Origin: Nicotiana tabacum
Taxonomy: Eukaryota > Streptophyta > Magnoliopsida > Solanales > Solanaceae
NCBI RefSeq assembly: GCF_000715075.1
Contig: NC_134094.1
Span: 79,274,120 to 79,338,119 of the forward strand
Reading direction: 5' to 3'
Length of the DNA: 64,000 nt
Position 1 is the first letter of the stretch. Each line of letters starts with the position of its first letter. This document shows positions 37,205 to 49,640 of this stretch, in pieces. Below the pieces are notes generated by a model. The model worked only from the letters and a program-made list of their open reading frames with translations, had not been told where the DNA came from and ran no database searches. Position numbers and translations under genes: made by a program.

Positions 37205-37448
37205 GGAGTCTTTGGTATGCGGAATAAGGTGTGTGATTAAATTTATATTTTGTTTGATTGACAGTATAAATTTATGCCATCAATCAAATATAGTATAAAT
37301 TTAATCCTAGACTTAATACTGGATATTCTATTTTATCCCACATTATCCTTTCAAACTATACCACCTCCCAGATGGGATAAATTAGTCCAGAATTATAATT
37401 CCAGGATTATAATTGCAGGATAATTTAGTCCACGTCCCAAACCACTCC
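37205..37448. mobile_element. Tourist-like MITE (PIF/Harbinger type) in the pectinesterase promoter
   Basis: 244 bases flanked by TTA on both sides (37202-37204 and 37449-37451). Ends GGAGTCTTTGG and, in complement, GGAGTGGTTTGG form imperfect terminal inverted repeats. The interior is AT-rich with inverted pieces such as GGATAAATTAGTCC. No coding capacity. A TTA duplication and these ends fit the PIF/Harbinger group. It sits 6 bases upstream of the TATA box, so the gene's proximal promoter is partly transposon. Confidence 0.75.
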
Positions 37449-37451
37449 TTA

Positions 37452-38245
37452 CATTACAGCTTGAAGAATGACAGAATTTTTAATCCAATTGAGTCAAGAT
37501 CAGCGCGTAAACTTACACTTTAAATAAAGAAAACTTCCTTTTTATTGTGTATTATCTTTTGTTAAGAATAAGATTAATAAGATGCTTTGAAAAAAGTAAG
37601 TATATAAAAGCATTTTTAGATTTCAGGCACAATTGATTGTGAAGTAGTGAGGTGCCAACTGGGCAGGACTAGGATGGTTGGAATTTTTCTTGTCACTAAA
37701 GCTCCTCTGAGCATTCGGGATTTAAATTTTATGGGTTCAGATTTCATAATTCTTTCATATTTTATCTAATTTAATGGGTTCAAAATTTATTATTTGTACA
37801 TATTTAGTGATTTTTTGGACAAAAATATAAGATAGGAGCAAAAGTTATGGTTGTACACTAGATACGCCTATGCGTCTAAGGCTCCAAACTAATATGTTCA
37901 TCAATTTTCCAAAATGACTGCCAAGTGCCAACTTACTTTATCCCCGATAGTGGGTAACATGAACTAATAAGGTTTTAGCTTGATATTGAACTTAATTTAC
38001 TATAGTATCCGAAAACTAGATACGTACGCGTGGAAAATGTAGAGAAATTGAAGAACAAGTCATAGGAACAAATTTTTGCCATATATAGGACACTTCTACC
38101 ACTAACTGTTTTCAAAGATTAGCGTATCTGGAATGAAAGAAACACAGACGTGTGCCCCGGCAAATCCATGGAAATTAAGATTGCTGCACATGAATGATAA
38201 CCAAAAATTATGTTCGACAAAGTATTTGGTAGGGCTTCCTCTATC
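37452..38245. other. Intergenic sequence
   Basis: AT-rich, no open frame of note and no repeat I recognise. Regulatory sequence displaced by the MITE could lie here. Confidence 0.5.
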
Positions 38246-39154
38246 TGTATTATTTGGGGAGTCAAATAATATTATCTTTAATTAAGAATTTTCAAACTAA
38301 TTTCAAATATATCGAGTTACTAATATATTGACTTATAGTACTTTATTGTAGTTTTAAACTTTGTAAATTTATTTTAAAACTTTTAAATCTTGTATTTGTA
38401 AACATTTAAATTTTATTAAATCTAAATATTTTGGACTATATTAAATTTTAAAAAAGGTCCTAATAAATATTATGGCTAATACATTGGATTTAATAAGTAG
38501 TCCAAATATATTAGGCTAGTCCATTTAATTGGGTTGCAAATGATAAACCCAATTTATTAGGCCCAAATAACTATTGGCCCATGTTAAAGCCCAGGCTCAT
38601 GCCATGTGTCAAATGATGTGACAATTCAAGCCAAATAAACGAGCCAAATAAACGAGCCAATAAAATCATGCATGTGTCAAGAAGGGTGGCATACCAAGTC
38701 AATCAACAACTAATAGAGATGTGCCAAGTGTCTAGTTGGTATTGGTCAATTCAAACGGACCAATTAAAACACAGAGCCACACCACTCCCTACAACTATAA
38801 ATAGAGGTTTTCATAAAGCTAGATGACACCAGAAGTGAGATCAAGAACGAAGACATACCAAATTTCTCTACAAGCTACGAGTTCAAGCTCAAGATCAAAA
38901 ACGAAAACATACCAAATACCAAGGCGTTCAAGATCAAATTACTAATCCGTGACGGAGATTCAAGACCAAGCTTTACAAGCCCTTGAATCAAAATCAAAAT
39001 CAAGCTCATCAAGATAGTTTATATTCTTGAAAAATCAGAGAAATACCATAGAGATTGTAATAGTCATCATTTATTGAAACCAAATACTACATTTGTTACG
39101 CAATTTTCTTGTCTTGATTATTTATTTTTCTAGTCGCGAAATTTTTTTGTTACA
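38246..39154 (+). repeat. 5' LTR of a gag-protease retroelement
   Basis: It ends TTGTTACA. The next element bases, a primer site, appear at 49641 beyond an inserted Tekay-like element. TATAAATAG at 38796-38804 is a clear core promoter. The start at 38246 (TGTATTATTTGG) is a guess, since no second LTR copy is in the window. The region downstream of TATA has a repeated AAGATCAA/GTTCAAG theme. Confidence 0.6.
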
Positions 39155-39869
39155 TATTATAACGACCCGACTGGTTGTTTTGAGAATTAGTATTTCGTTC
39201 GGTGGCTTAAGGTTTCGAGTAGCTTCGTATTGTGTATCATGACTTGCGTGTATGGCCGGGTTCAGTTTTCGGATGATTCGGGATTGATTTGGAAGAATGA
39301 TTCTTATTTTAGAAGCCTAAGTGGCTAGAGTTTACCGGAGTTTGACTTTTATGTAGACGACTCCGGAATGTTATTTTGATAATTCCAATAGTTTCGTATG
39401 GTAATTTTGGAGTTAGGCGTATGTCTAGATTTGGATTTCGAGGTCCGTAGGTTGATTTGATAGATTTTGGCAAAAATTAGAAAGTTGAAGGTTTGAAAGG
39501 TTGAGAGGTCTGACTGGTAGTTGACTAGGTTGATATCGGGTTCAAATTTTAATTCCGGGAGTTGGTATAACTCCGTTGTGTCATTTGGAACTTGCATGTA
39601 AAATTTGACGTCATTCCGGGTTGATTTGATATGATTCGACGCGAGTTGTAGAAGTTGGAAGTTCATAAGCTCATTAAGTTCGATTTGAGGTGGGATTCGT
39701 AGTTTTGATGTTGTTTGATGTGATTTGAGGCCTCGAGCAGGTCCGTGTTATGTTATGGGACTTGTTGGTATGTTCGGACGGGGTCCCAGGGTGCTCGGGT
39801 GAGTTTCGGGGTGGTTTTAGACCATTTCTTGGCCATTTTTAGTTGCTGGTTTTTTGCCATAGGGGTGTG

Positions 39870-40290
39870 CACCACGATCGCGGACTTTGGGTCGCGCTCG
39901 AGAAGAGTAAATTGGTATTTGGGGCACTGTGGATCACGATCGCGGAAACCTTTTCGCTATCGTGTAAAAGAAAATTCTGCTTTCACGGGATTGACTTCGG
40001 GAAGCTTATATCTTGCAATCTATAAGGAATTTGAAAATGATCCAAAATTGTAAGTTGTAAATCTTTGTGTCTAGTTTCAAGAAAATCAAACCGTTTGTCA
40101 TTTGGAAGAGAGTAAACAAAGTTATGGCTGATATACTACATACTGTCTGAGAAGAGTTTGGGAAGGATAATGGAAATTTGTTCATCGCGATCGCGTGGAA
40201 CTGGCCGCGATTGCGAAGGGTAAAATATGTGGTGGATAATTTTTGAATCGCGATCGCGAGGTTGGTGACCGTGATCGTGAAGGGTACCTC
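39870..40290 (+). promoter_or_regulatory. Cluster of CGATCGCG palindromes in the LTR
   Basis: CACGATCGCGG, TCGCGCTCG, CACGATCGCGG, CGCGATCGCG (about 40188 and 40249), GCCGCGATTGCG and CGTGATCGTG lie within about 420 bases. The surrounding LTR is AT-rich and CpG-poor. The 3' LTR has the same series, partly mutated, at 46485-46895. They can form hairpins with one another. Confidence 0.6.
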
Positions 40291-41599
40291 TGGAGCAGTG
40301 TTTAAAGTACTTTATTTCGAAGGTTTTGATCATTTTTTCATATTTTGAGCTATGGAGCTCGGATTTGGGCAATTTTGATAGAGATTTTCACACTTTGGGT
40401 TGGGGTAAGTGTTCCTTACCCGGATTTGATTATATTTTATGATTCCATCTTTGTTTTTATCACTAAATTAGTGATTTGAATTGGAGAAAATGAGAATTTT
40501 TGTAAAAACTTTCGAAAAAGTAAAATGAGGATTTGATGACCGAATTGGATAATTTTTGTATGGTTGGACTCGTATCGGAATGGGAGTTCGAATTTTGTAA
40601 ATTTTATCGGGTTATGAGGTGTGGGCCCAGGGTTGACTTTTTAGTTTTCATTAAATATCGAAACTTTATTATCCAAAATTATTTTCTATGATTTTTATTT
40701 ATGATATTTAGCTATTTTGGCTAGATTTGAGTCGTTCGGAGATTTGTCTCACATGAAAAGGTCATTTTAGAGTATTGATTTGGTTCTTTGAAGGAATTAT
40801 CTTGCCTAACTTTGTGTGGAGGAACTACTCCTTAGAATTTGAGTTGTTCGTGCTATTTGTGTTATGTGGAAGCCGTGTACAGGAGGTGACGAGTGCGTAC
40901 TCGGGCTTATATGTGGAAATTGACTGATTTAGACTCTTAGGCTTCATTCATGTATTTATTTAGAATTGATAGCACATGCTATATCTCTTATCCGTCATGT
41001 TTATTATCACATGCTTTATTTGAAGTTGTCGTTACATATCACATCTTTTATTTGTTAAGTTTACTCTTATATGCTTTATTTGAAATTTTTACCTCTTTTA
41101 TTATTATGTGACTTCTTTTATTGTTGAGTTACTCTTAATTGAAGTTATTGTTGTTACATGATATCCTTTTGTTGCCGGTTCATTCTCATGTATTTTGACA
41201 TAGTTGCTAGTTTGTGCTATCTCTTTCATTGTTAGCCTATTTCATACACTAGAATTTGAAGTTTGCCATTTCATGGAAATACCTTCATCATCGAGTTGAT
41301 TCTTAAGAAATTAATTGAAGTTGAAGTTATTGAAAGTCAATAATCTATTTTAATTGAAGTTGTGTTTAAAGGGGGTGATGTTCATATTTGAGCTACTTTC
41401 CCGTTCATTTTATTGTTATTGAGATTCTATACATATTGTGTTTAAGCCGTGGGCTATTTGTTACGAAAATATTGATATTGATGGTTCTTTTGGAAAGGTT
41501 ATGGCCTATGGGAACTTGTGGTACGAGTTGATATATCGTGTTATTGTGATGTTAGCACGTGTGAAGTGTTGTGTGGTTTGGTTGTTGTTATGCGGAGCA

Positions 41600-42215
41600 T
41601 AAGGGTGGCATCTCACTGTTGTTGTTATGTGGGGCATATGGGTGGCATCTCACCGTTGTTGATGGTGCGGAGTGATACGGGTGGCTATTGTGTTATTGTC
41701 TGGGCGGAGCGACAGGAAGGGCTATTATACAAAGTGATACGAGTGGCTATCAGAGTGATACAGGTGGCTAATGATATTGCCATGGTAGAGTGATATAGGT
41801 GACTATCAGAAAGATAAGGGTGGCAATATTAGGGATGATGTGTGATGGCCTAGGGTATTATGTTGACGATATTCGTGTGTTAGAGCGATTCTCCTTGTGT
41901 AAGTCATACACCTTACGTAACTTGTTGTGTTGCTTTTAATGAGCTACTCGATGTATTTGATATTACTTGTTGACTTGGGATGTAATAGTACACTCGCACA
42001 AGAATACACCTCAGCATGCCGCTTATACCGGTCCAGGAGTATGAAACTTAATATTTATTGATCATGCCCATGTATTCTTGTATTATCTGCTTTCATGTTA
42101 ATGTTGAGCCGTGGCTATGCCGGGAGGATTGTGATATTGAGCATATGACCATGTCGGGCGGATTGCGATTGTGAGCATGTGTTCATGTCAGGTGGATTGG
42201 GATATTGGCACGTGA
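41600..42215 (+). repeat. Two irregular short-repeat blocks in the LTR
   Basis: At 41600-41840 variants of GTGATACGGGTGGCTATCAGA recur about six times. At 42100-42215 a unit of about 38 bases (GAGCATATGACCATGTCGGG then CGGATTGCGAT) recurs three times. Equivalent blocks are in the 3' LTR at about 48230-48480 and 48750-48860. The solo LTR at 17879 has 38- and 30-base arrays at a comparable place. Confidence 0.65.
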
Positions 42216-42952
42216 GTTTATTGTGCAGTTGTGACTAGGGCATGAGGGCACAAGGTGCCATGAGCATATGATATTTGGTTGAAACTAGTGACTTGTGGTT
42301 ATGAGATGAGGTATCTCAGAGTAATTCATTGTCAGACCTGTGTTGGAACGGCTTGCTTGTTGGTTGACATCTATTTCCATTATATGTTCTCGTTTTTACT
42401 TTAACGGTGTTCTGTTACTTTAAATGTTTAAATCATATGTTGATTCTTGTTGCCATTTAGTGAATTATGCTTTCATTATTACCTTTATACTTTTGTACTG
42501 CACAGGTTATTTTGACTAGTAGGTGTCTTGACTTGTACCTCATCGCTAATCCACCGAGGTTAGTCTTGATACTTTCCGGGTACCAACTGTGGTGTACTCA
42601 TACTACACTTCTGCACATTATTGAGCAGATCTAGGTATTGGAGATATCGAACTCGGGCAGAGTTAGCTTATTGATCGAGAGGATTCAAGGTAGAGCTGCT
42701 TAGTCGTCGCAGTTCCTTGGAGTCCTTTCCTTTCATTGTACTGTCAGCTTGTCATTTGAAAAGTATTGTATTTCGATCTTTGAGATATTTCCATGTATTC
42801 AGCTAGAGTACGTGACTCCGTATTACTTAGTCCTGGGAGGTTGTTATTATTATTGTCGCGTAGGCTCATTTCACTTTTGTTTCGGTATTCATATTAAACT
42901 TTGTTCTAAATTATCATTGTTAAACTGCTTAATTGTTGTAAGTAATCGGCTT

Positions 42953-42984
42953 ACCTAGTCTTAGAGACTAGGTGCCATCACGAC
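42953..42984 (+). promoter_or_regulatory. LTR-end hairpin plus GCCATCACGAC box (5' LTR)
   Basis: ACCTAGTCT (42953-42961) pairs perfectly with AGACTAGGT (42965-42973) around a 3-base loop, followed directly by GCCATCACGAC. The 3' LTR copy is at 49573-49604. Confidence 0.6.
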
Positions 42985-43015
42985 ACCTGTGGTGGAATTT
43001 TGTGTCATGACAAGT

Positions 43016-43027
43016 TGGTATCAGAGC
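43016..43027 (+). other. Primer binding site, initiator tRNA-Met type
   Basis: TGGTATCAGAGC, three bases after the LTR end. This is the standard plant LTR-retrotransposon primer site. Confidence 0.93.
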
Positions 43028-43211
43028 TCTAGGTTCATAGGTTCTACGAGTCACGAGCAAGTTTAGTAGAGTCTTGCGGATCTGTACAGAAACGTCTGTA
43101 CTTATCTTCGAGAGGCTACGAAACTATTAGGAGACTTTCACTTCTTTCATTCCTGTCATGCGGATTTGTTGATTTTGAAGTTTGAGTCTTTGTATCTTTA
43201 TTCTCTGACAT

Positions 43212-44640
43212 ATGTTAAGGACACGCGCTACCGCATCAGCCGAGCAGTCACCCACAGCCCCTGATAGAGTTGCGAGAGGCAGGACCCGAGGTAGAGGACG
43301 AGGAGAGGCACGTGTCGCAGCTAGAGCACCTTCCAGAGCAGCAGTTGAGGAACCGCCAATAGCTCCGGTTAGGGGACAGGCACCGGAGGCTCTTGTTGTT
43401 ACCCCTAGACTTCAGGAGACTTTAGCGTTGTTCTTGAGCATGTTTGGTACATTGGCTCAGGCGGGATTGATCTCTGTTGCACCAGCTACTTCACAGATTG
43501 GAGGAGGAGCTCAAACTCCCACTGCCCGTACTCTAGAGCAGCAGGCTCATGTTGGTCATACTCTGGGTGTGGTGACGGTACAACATGTTATTCCAGTTCA
43601 GCCTGAGGTCAGGTCAGGGGCATCAGAGGAGGAGCAGAAGAGGCGTGAAAGGTTCAAGAGGTATAGTACACCTACTTCCAATGGAACAACTACCGAGGAT
43701 GCACATGGTTTTCTAAAGAAGTGTCACCGTATTCTCTACACCAAGGGTATTGTGGAGGTGAGCGGAGTTGCTTTTACTACATTTCAGCTGTCGGGAGAAG
43801 TGTATCAGTGGTGGCAGGTTTATGAGGAGGGTAACCAGCCGATGTAGCACCACCCACCTGGGCTTAGGTTTTAGAGATATTTTTGAGGGAGTTTGTTCCC
43901 CAGACCCTCCGGGATGTGTGGCACAGAGAGTTCGAACATCTTCATCAGGGCACCATGACAGTGTCAGAGTATGCCATCAGGTCCAGTGAGTTATCCCGTA
44001 ATGCACCAACTTTGGTTCCTACAGTCAAAGAGCGAGTCCGTAGATTTATCGAGGGGTTCAGTTACAGTCTTAGATTCAGCATGGCTCGGGAAATGGAGAC
44101 TGATACTCCATTTCAGCAGGTTGTGGAGATTGTCAATAGATTAGAGCGTATTCGGGGTGAGGAGAGGGAGGATAAGGAGGCCAATAGGTCTCAAGATTCT
44201 GGAGGATTCAGTGGATTCTACTCTTCAGCTGTGACCCATCACGGCAGAGGCTCTAGCAGTCGGTCAGTCCAGTCCGTACTTCAGACTACTCGGGGTGCTC
44301 TAGTTAGTTAGGGTACTCATATGGGGCGGTCATCTTTTAGTGCATCACCTACACGGGGTTCCTACAACGGTCATTTCAGATATCCGGCACAGACTTAGTA
44401 TGAGCAGCCACACTCGCAAAGGGGTTGTTATGAGTGTGGTGATACTAGGTACATCATGAGAGATTTTCCCAGACTCGAGAGAGGTGAATTTCATCAGAGC
44501 ACTCAGGCTACGAGCTCCATTCCAGTTGCTACTCCACATGCACAACCAGTTAGGGGTGGAGGACAGGTGGGTAGAGGGCATCTTATAGGGGAGGCCTGGC
44601 CCGTTGATATGCTTTTCATGGTAGGGTTGTAGCCGCTACA
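43212..44640 (+). pseudogene. Tekay-like gag (frameshifted)
   Basis: The nucleocapsid precursor starts at 43212 with a basic R- and G-rich N-terminus (RGRTRGRGRGEARV). The gag core runs to a TAG at 43845-43847 (VYQWWQVYEEGN) and continues in another frame from 43883 to 44311 (REFVPQTLRDVW, then KERVRRFIEGFSYSLRFSM). A remnant zinc knuckle lies near 44424-44475 with CYECGD, but the His and last Cys positions are Tyr and Phe. At least one frameshift and two stops make it non-functional. Confidence 0.9.
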
Positions 44641-45798
44641 CCAGATGGTGTCATTACAGGTATGGTTTCGATTTGTTATAGAGGAGCATCATTCTTATTT
44701 TGATTCGGTTCTATTTATCGGGGTGAGTCCTCCTATCTTGCTTCATATATGGGTGAGTTTCGTGATTCTTGTACTCTACTTATGTGTTTACCCCTATTGG
44801 GAGATTCTATAGTGGTAGCCCGTGTCTATCCTCTTGGTTTGTTCACTATTGAGAGATATAAGACTAGAATGAATTTTCTGTTACTCATTACGGTAGGTTT
44901 TGATGTGATTTCTCGATGGTTTGGTTACGATTTGTGATTTAGGTGCTCTACCGGTGGGAAGTCCGTTATGTATTGTGATTTTGTTTTGCGGAATTGAGTT
45001 AGTGGAAGTTTTTGGTTGGTGTGATGTGTATTTTACTTATGATTCAGAGCTGAGGATAGGATCCTCGCATTTTCTTGTGGTTTGATATGTTTGAACCAGG
45101 TTACATGCCGTGGTGGAGTTATGTTAGAATGAGATCCTTGTGATTAGCTTATATATTCTGTTTCTCCGTTGTGGAATGGATTAGTAGTATGGTACTGATA
45201 GGGATTTTTGTCTGTCGGACTTGTGTGATAGCTCTCTCAAGTGTTTCTCTTTCCATATCCAGTCATATTCGCGTTATACTTATTGGGTTTAGCTTCCGAG
45301 GTATGTGCCCATATGGCATTGGGTGTGACTTATTGATTTGGATGAGTGGTAATGAGATCTTTACTTTTTTTGCATCTCTATCAGCGTTGTAAAGGTTTGG
45401 GATAAGGTTTTAGTTTTTATGAGATTATTTACCAGTGCTGGATTTGATTATGGGCAGCTATTGTGGGCAGAGATGTTGGTATGGGCATATGGGTGATGTA
45501 TTACGTCGGGTGGTCACACCTTATGGGTGTATGCATGAGTTGTGGTAGCTGGTTGAGGTTGGTACAGTGTGTTTACGTGGGAATCGGGTCTCTAGGAAAT
45601 GATCAGATGGTGAAAATTTTGGTTCTAAGGCTTATCGATGTGGGTGGCGGGAAATATCTTCAGTAGAGATGGTGTTGTCCGGCCTATCTGGATTGGGGTG
45701 ACGTAAGATCACCCCGCGAGTATATGTATGATGAGTGCATTCAGTGATTTGATGACTTCGGAACGGTTCTTGGAACGTTCGAGGACGAATGTTTGCTT
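44641..45798 (+). pseudogene. Protease remnant and non-coding filler
   Basis: From 44620 to about 44930 a degenerate chromovirus protease frame can be followed (ATPDGVITGMVSICYRGAS, then DSIVVARVYPLGLF). It has stops, and the catalytic Asp-Ser-Gly is not intact. From about 44940 to 45710 I see no homology. Pol is deleted; only a short pol 3' end (about 45720-45790, TSERFLERS in one frame) precedes the polypurine tract. Confidence 0.65.
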
Positions 45799-45811
45799 AA
45801 GAGAGGGAGAA
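45799..45811 (+). other. Polypurine tract
   Basis: AAGAGAGGGAGAA directly before the 3' LTR, like the tract seen in complement at 334-345. Confidence 0.9.
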
Positions 45812-48800
45812 TATAACAACCCGACCAGTTGTTTTGAGAATCAGCGTTCAGTTTTATGGCTTAAGATTTCGAGCAGCTTCGTGTTTTGTATCATGACTTG
45901 CGTGTATGGCCGGGTTCAGTTTTCGGATGATTAGGGATTGATTTGGAAGAATGATTCTTGTTCTAGAAGCCTAAGTGGCTAGAGTTGACCGGAGTTTGAC
46001 TTTTGTGTAGACGACTCCGGAATGGTGTTTTGATGATTCCAATAGCTTCGTATGGTGAATTTGGAGTTAGGCGTATGTCCAGATTTGTATTTGGATGTCC
46101 GTATGTTGTTTTGATGCATTTTGGCAAAAATTAGAAAGTTGAAGTTTTGGAAGGTTGAGAGGTTTGACCGGGAGTTGACTAGGTTGATATTGGGTTCGAA
46201 TTTTGATTCCAGTAGTTGGTATAGCTTTGTTGTGTCATTTGGGACTTGCATGTAAAATTTGACGTGAGTTGTAGAAGTTGGAAGTTCATTAAGTTCGATT
46301 TGAGGTGTGATTCGTAGTTTTGATATTGTTTGATGTGATTTGAAGCCTCGGGAAGGTCCGCATTATGTTATGGGACTTGTTGGTATGTTCGGATGAGGTC
46401 CCATGGGGCTCGGGTGAGTTTCGGGGTGGTTTCGAAAAGTTTCTAGGCCATTTTTAGTTGCTGATTTTTTACCACAGGGGTGTGCACGCAATCGCGGACT
46501 TTGGGTCGCGTTCGCGAAGAGCAAATTGCTGTTGGGGCCACTGTGAATCTCGATCGCGGAAGCCTTCGCAATCGCGTAAAAGAAAATTCGGTTGTCACAC
46601 GACTAACTTCGAAAGCTTATATCTTGCAATCTATAAAGAATTTGGAGATGATTTAAAAATAAAAGTTGTATTCCTTTGTGTCTAGTTACCAGAAAACCAA
46701 ACCGTTTGTCATTTGGAGGTATGTACGAAAAGTTATGACGGATATACTATAGGCTATTTGAGAATAGTTTGGGAAGGGTAATGGAAATTTGTTCATTGCG
46801 ATCCCGAGGAAATGGCCGCAATCACGAAGGGTAAAATGTGTGCTAGAAAATTTTTGAATCACGATCGTGATATTGGTGACCGTAATCGTGAAGGGTACCT
46901 TTGGAGCAGTGTTTAAAGTACTCTATTTCGAAGGTCTTGATCTTTTTATCATATTTTGAGCTATGGAGCTCGGATTTGGGCAATTTTGAAAGGAATTTAC
47001 ACACTTTGGGTTAGGGTAAGTGTTCTTTACCTGGAATTGATTATATTTCATGATTTCATCTATAATTTTATCACTAAATTAGTGATTTGAATTGGAGAAA
47101 ATGAGAATTTTTGTAAAAACTTTCAAAAAAGCAAAATGAGGATTTGAAGATCGATTTGATATCCGAATTGGATAATTTTTGTATGGTCGGACTCTTATCG
47201 GAAATGTGAGTTCGGATTTTGTAAATGTTTTAGGGTTTCGAGGTGCGGGCCCGGGGTAGACTTTTTTGTTTTCATTAAAAATCGAATCTTTATTATCCGA
47301 AATTATTTCCTATGATTTTTATTTTATGATATTGAGTTATTTTGGCTATATTTGAGTCGTTTGAAAGTTTATTTCACACGAGAAGGTCATTTTAGAGTAT
47401 TGATTTGGCTTTTTTGAGGTAAGTATCTTGCCTAACTTTGTGTGGGGGAAGGGAGAACTACTCCTTCGGATTTGAGTTGTTCGTGCTATTTGTGTTATGT
47501 GGAAGTCATGTACAGGAGGTGACGAGTGCGTACTCGGGCTTATATGTGAAAATTGACCGGTTTAGACTCTTAGGCTTCTTTCATGTATTTATATGGAATT
47601 GATAGTACATGTTATATCTCTTATTCGTCATGCTTATTATCACATGCTTTATTTAAAGTTGTCGTTACATGTCACATCCTTTACTAGTCAAGTTTACTCT
47701 TATTTGCTTTATTTGAAGTTGTTACCTCTATTATTATTATGTGACTTCTTTTATTATTGAGTTACTCTTAATTGAAGTTTTTGTTATTGTTACATGATAT
47801 CCTTTTGTTTCCAGGTCATTCTGATGCATTTAGACGTAGTTGGCAGTTCATGCCATCTCTTTCATTATTGGCATATTTCATCCACTAGAATTTGAAGTTT
47901 GCCATTTCATGGAAATACCTTCATCATCGAGTTGATTCTTAAGAAATTAATTAAAGTTGAAGTTATTGAAAGTCATTAATCTATTTTAATTTAAGTTGTT
48001 TTTAAAGGGGGTGATGTTCATATTTGAGTTACTTTCCCGTTCATTTTGTTGTTATTGAGATTCTATACACATTGTGTTTAAGTCGTAAGCTATTTGTTGC
48101 GAAAATATTGCTATTGTTGGTTCTTTTGGAAAGGTTATGGCCTATGGGCACTTGTGGTACGAGTTGATATATCGTGTTGTTGTGATATTAGCACATGTGA
48201 AGTGTTGTGTGGTTTGGTTGTTGTTATGCGGGGTATAAGGGTGGGATCTTACTGTTGTTGTTATGCAGGGCATATGGGTGGCATCTTACCGTTGTTGATT
48301 GTGCGGAGTGATATGGGTGGCTATTGTGTTATTGTCCGGGCGGAGCGATAAGGGTGGCTATTATACATAGTTATACGGGTGGCTATCAGAGTGATATGGG
48401 TGGCTAATGATATTGCCATGGTAGAGTGATACGGGTGTCTATCGGAGAGATAAGGGTGGCAATGTCAGGGATGATGTGTGATGGCTTGGGTATTATGTTG
48501 ACGATATTCGTGTGTTAGTGTGATTCTCCTTGTGTATGCCATACACCTTACGTGACTTGTTGTGTTGCTTTCAATGAGCTACTTGATGTCTTTGATATTA
48601 CTTGTTGACTTGGGATGTAATAGTACACTCGCACAAGAATACACCTTAGCATGCCACTTATACCGGTTCAGGAGTATGAAACTTAATATTTATTGATCAT
48701 GCCCATGTATTCTTGTATTATCTGCTTTCATGTTAATGTTGAGTTGTGGCCTTGCCGGGCGGATTGTGATATTGAGCATATGACCATGCTGGGCGGATTG

Positions 48801-49632
48801 CGATTGTGAGCCTGTGTTCATGCCGGGTTTATTAGGATATTGGCACGTGAGTTGATCGTGCGGTTGTGACTAGGGCATGAGGGCACAAGGTGCCGTGAGC
48901 ATATGATTTTTGGTTGAGACTCGTAACTTGTGGTTATGAGATGAGGTATCTCGGAGTAATTCATTGTGAGACGTGTGTTGGAACGGCTTGCTTATTGGTT
49001 GACATATATTTCCCTTATATGTTATCGCTGGTACTTTAACAGTGTTCTGTTGTCGTATGTTGATTCTTGTTGCCATTTACTTATTCCTGCTTTCATTATT
49101 AGCTTTATACTTTTATACTGTAAAGGTTATTTTGACTAGTAGGTATCTTGAGTTGTACCTCATCGCTACTGCACCAAGTTTAGTCTTGATACTTACTGGG
49201 TACCGACTGTGGTGTACTCATGCTAACTTCTACACATTATTGTATAGATCTAGGTATTGGAGATATCGAACTCGGACAGAGTTAGCTTATTGATCGCGAG
49301 GATTCAAGGTAGAGCTGCTTGGTCACCGCAGTCCCTTGTAGTCCTTTCTTTTCATTGTACTGTCAGCTTGTCATTTGAATAGTATTGTATTTCGATCTTT
49401 GAGATCTTTCCATGTATTCAGCTAGAGTTCGTGACTCTATATTACCTAGTCTTGAGAGGTTGTTATGATTATTGCCGCGTAGGCTCATTTCGCTTTTGTT
49501 TCGGTATTCATATTAAACTCTGTTCTAAATTATCATTGTTAAACTGGCTTAATTGTTGTAAGTAATCGGTTTACCTAGTCTTAGAGACTAGGTGCCATCA
49601 CGACGCCTGTGGTGGAATTTTGGGTCATGACA
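45812..49632 (+). repeat. 3' LTR of the Tekay-like element
   Basis: It begins TATAACAACCCGACC and ends TGGGTCATGACA. It is collinear with 39158-43012 apart from a few small deletions (for example at about 46260) and scattered substitutions. Confidence 0.92.
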
Positions 49633-49640
49633 CAAGTTTT

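Larger units (their letters stand above)
39158..43012 (+). repeat. 5' LTR of the Tekay-like element
   Basis: It begins TATAACGACCCGAC and ends TGTGTCATGACA. It contains a CpG cluster of CGATCGCG-type palindromes (39870-40290), an irregular GTGATACGGGTGGCTAT repeat block (41600-41840), a GAGCATATGACCATG... repeat block (42100-42215), and a 9-bp hairpin near its end. Confidence 0.92.
39158..49632 (+). mobile_element. Tekay-like chromovirus, internally deleted
   Basis: LTRs at 39158-43012 and 45812-49632 (3855 and 3821 bp) enclose only 2.8 kb: PBS, gag, a protease remnant and a polypurine tract. RT, RNase H and integrase are gone, so it is non-autonomous. Flanks CATAT (39153-39157) and CAAGT (49633-49637) match at 3 of 5 bases; if the right copy is original, it fits the host's LTR/PBS junction. 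Both LTRs begin TATAAC rather than TGTAAC. In the first 210 bases the two LTRs differ at about 18 positions, so the insertion is old. Confidence 0.92.
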
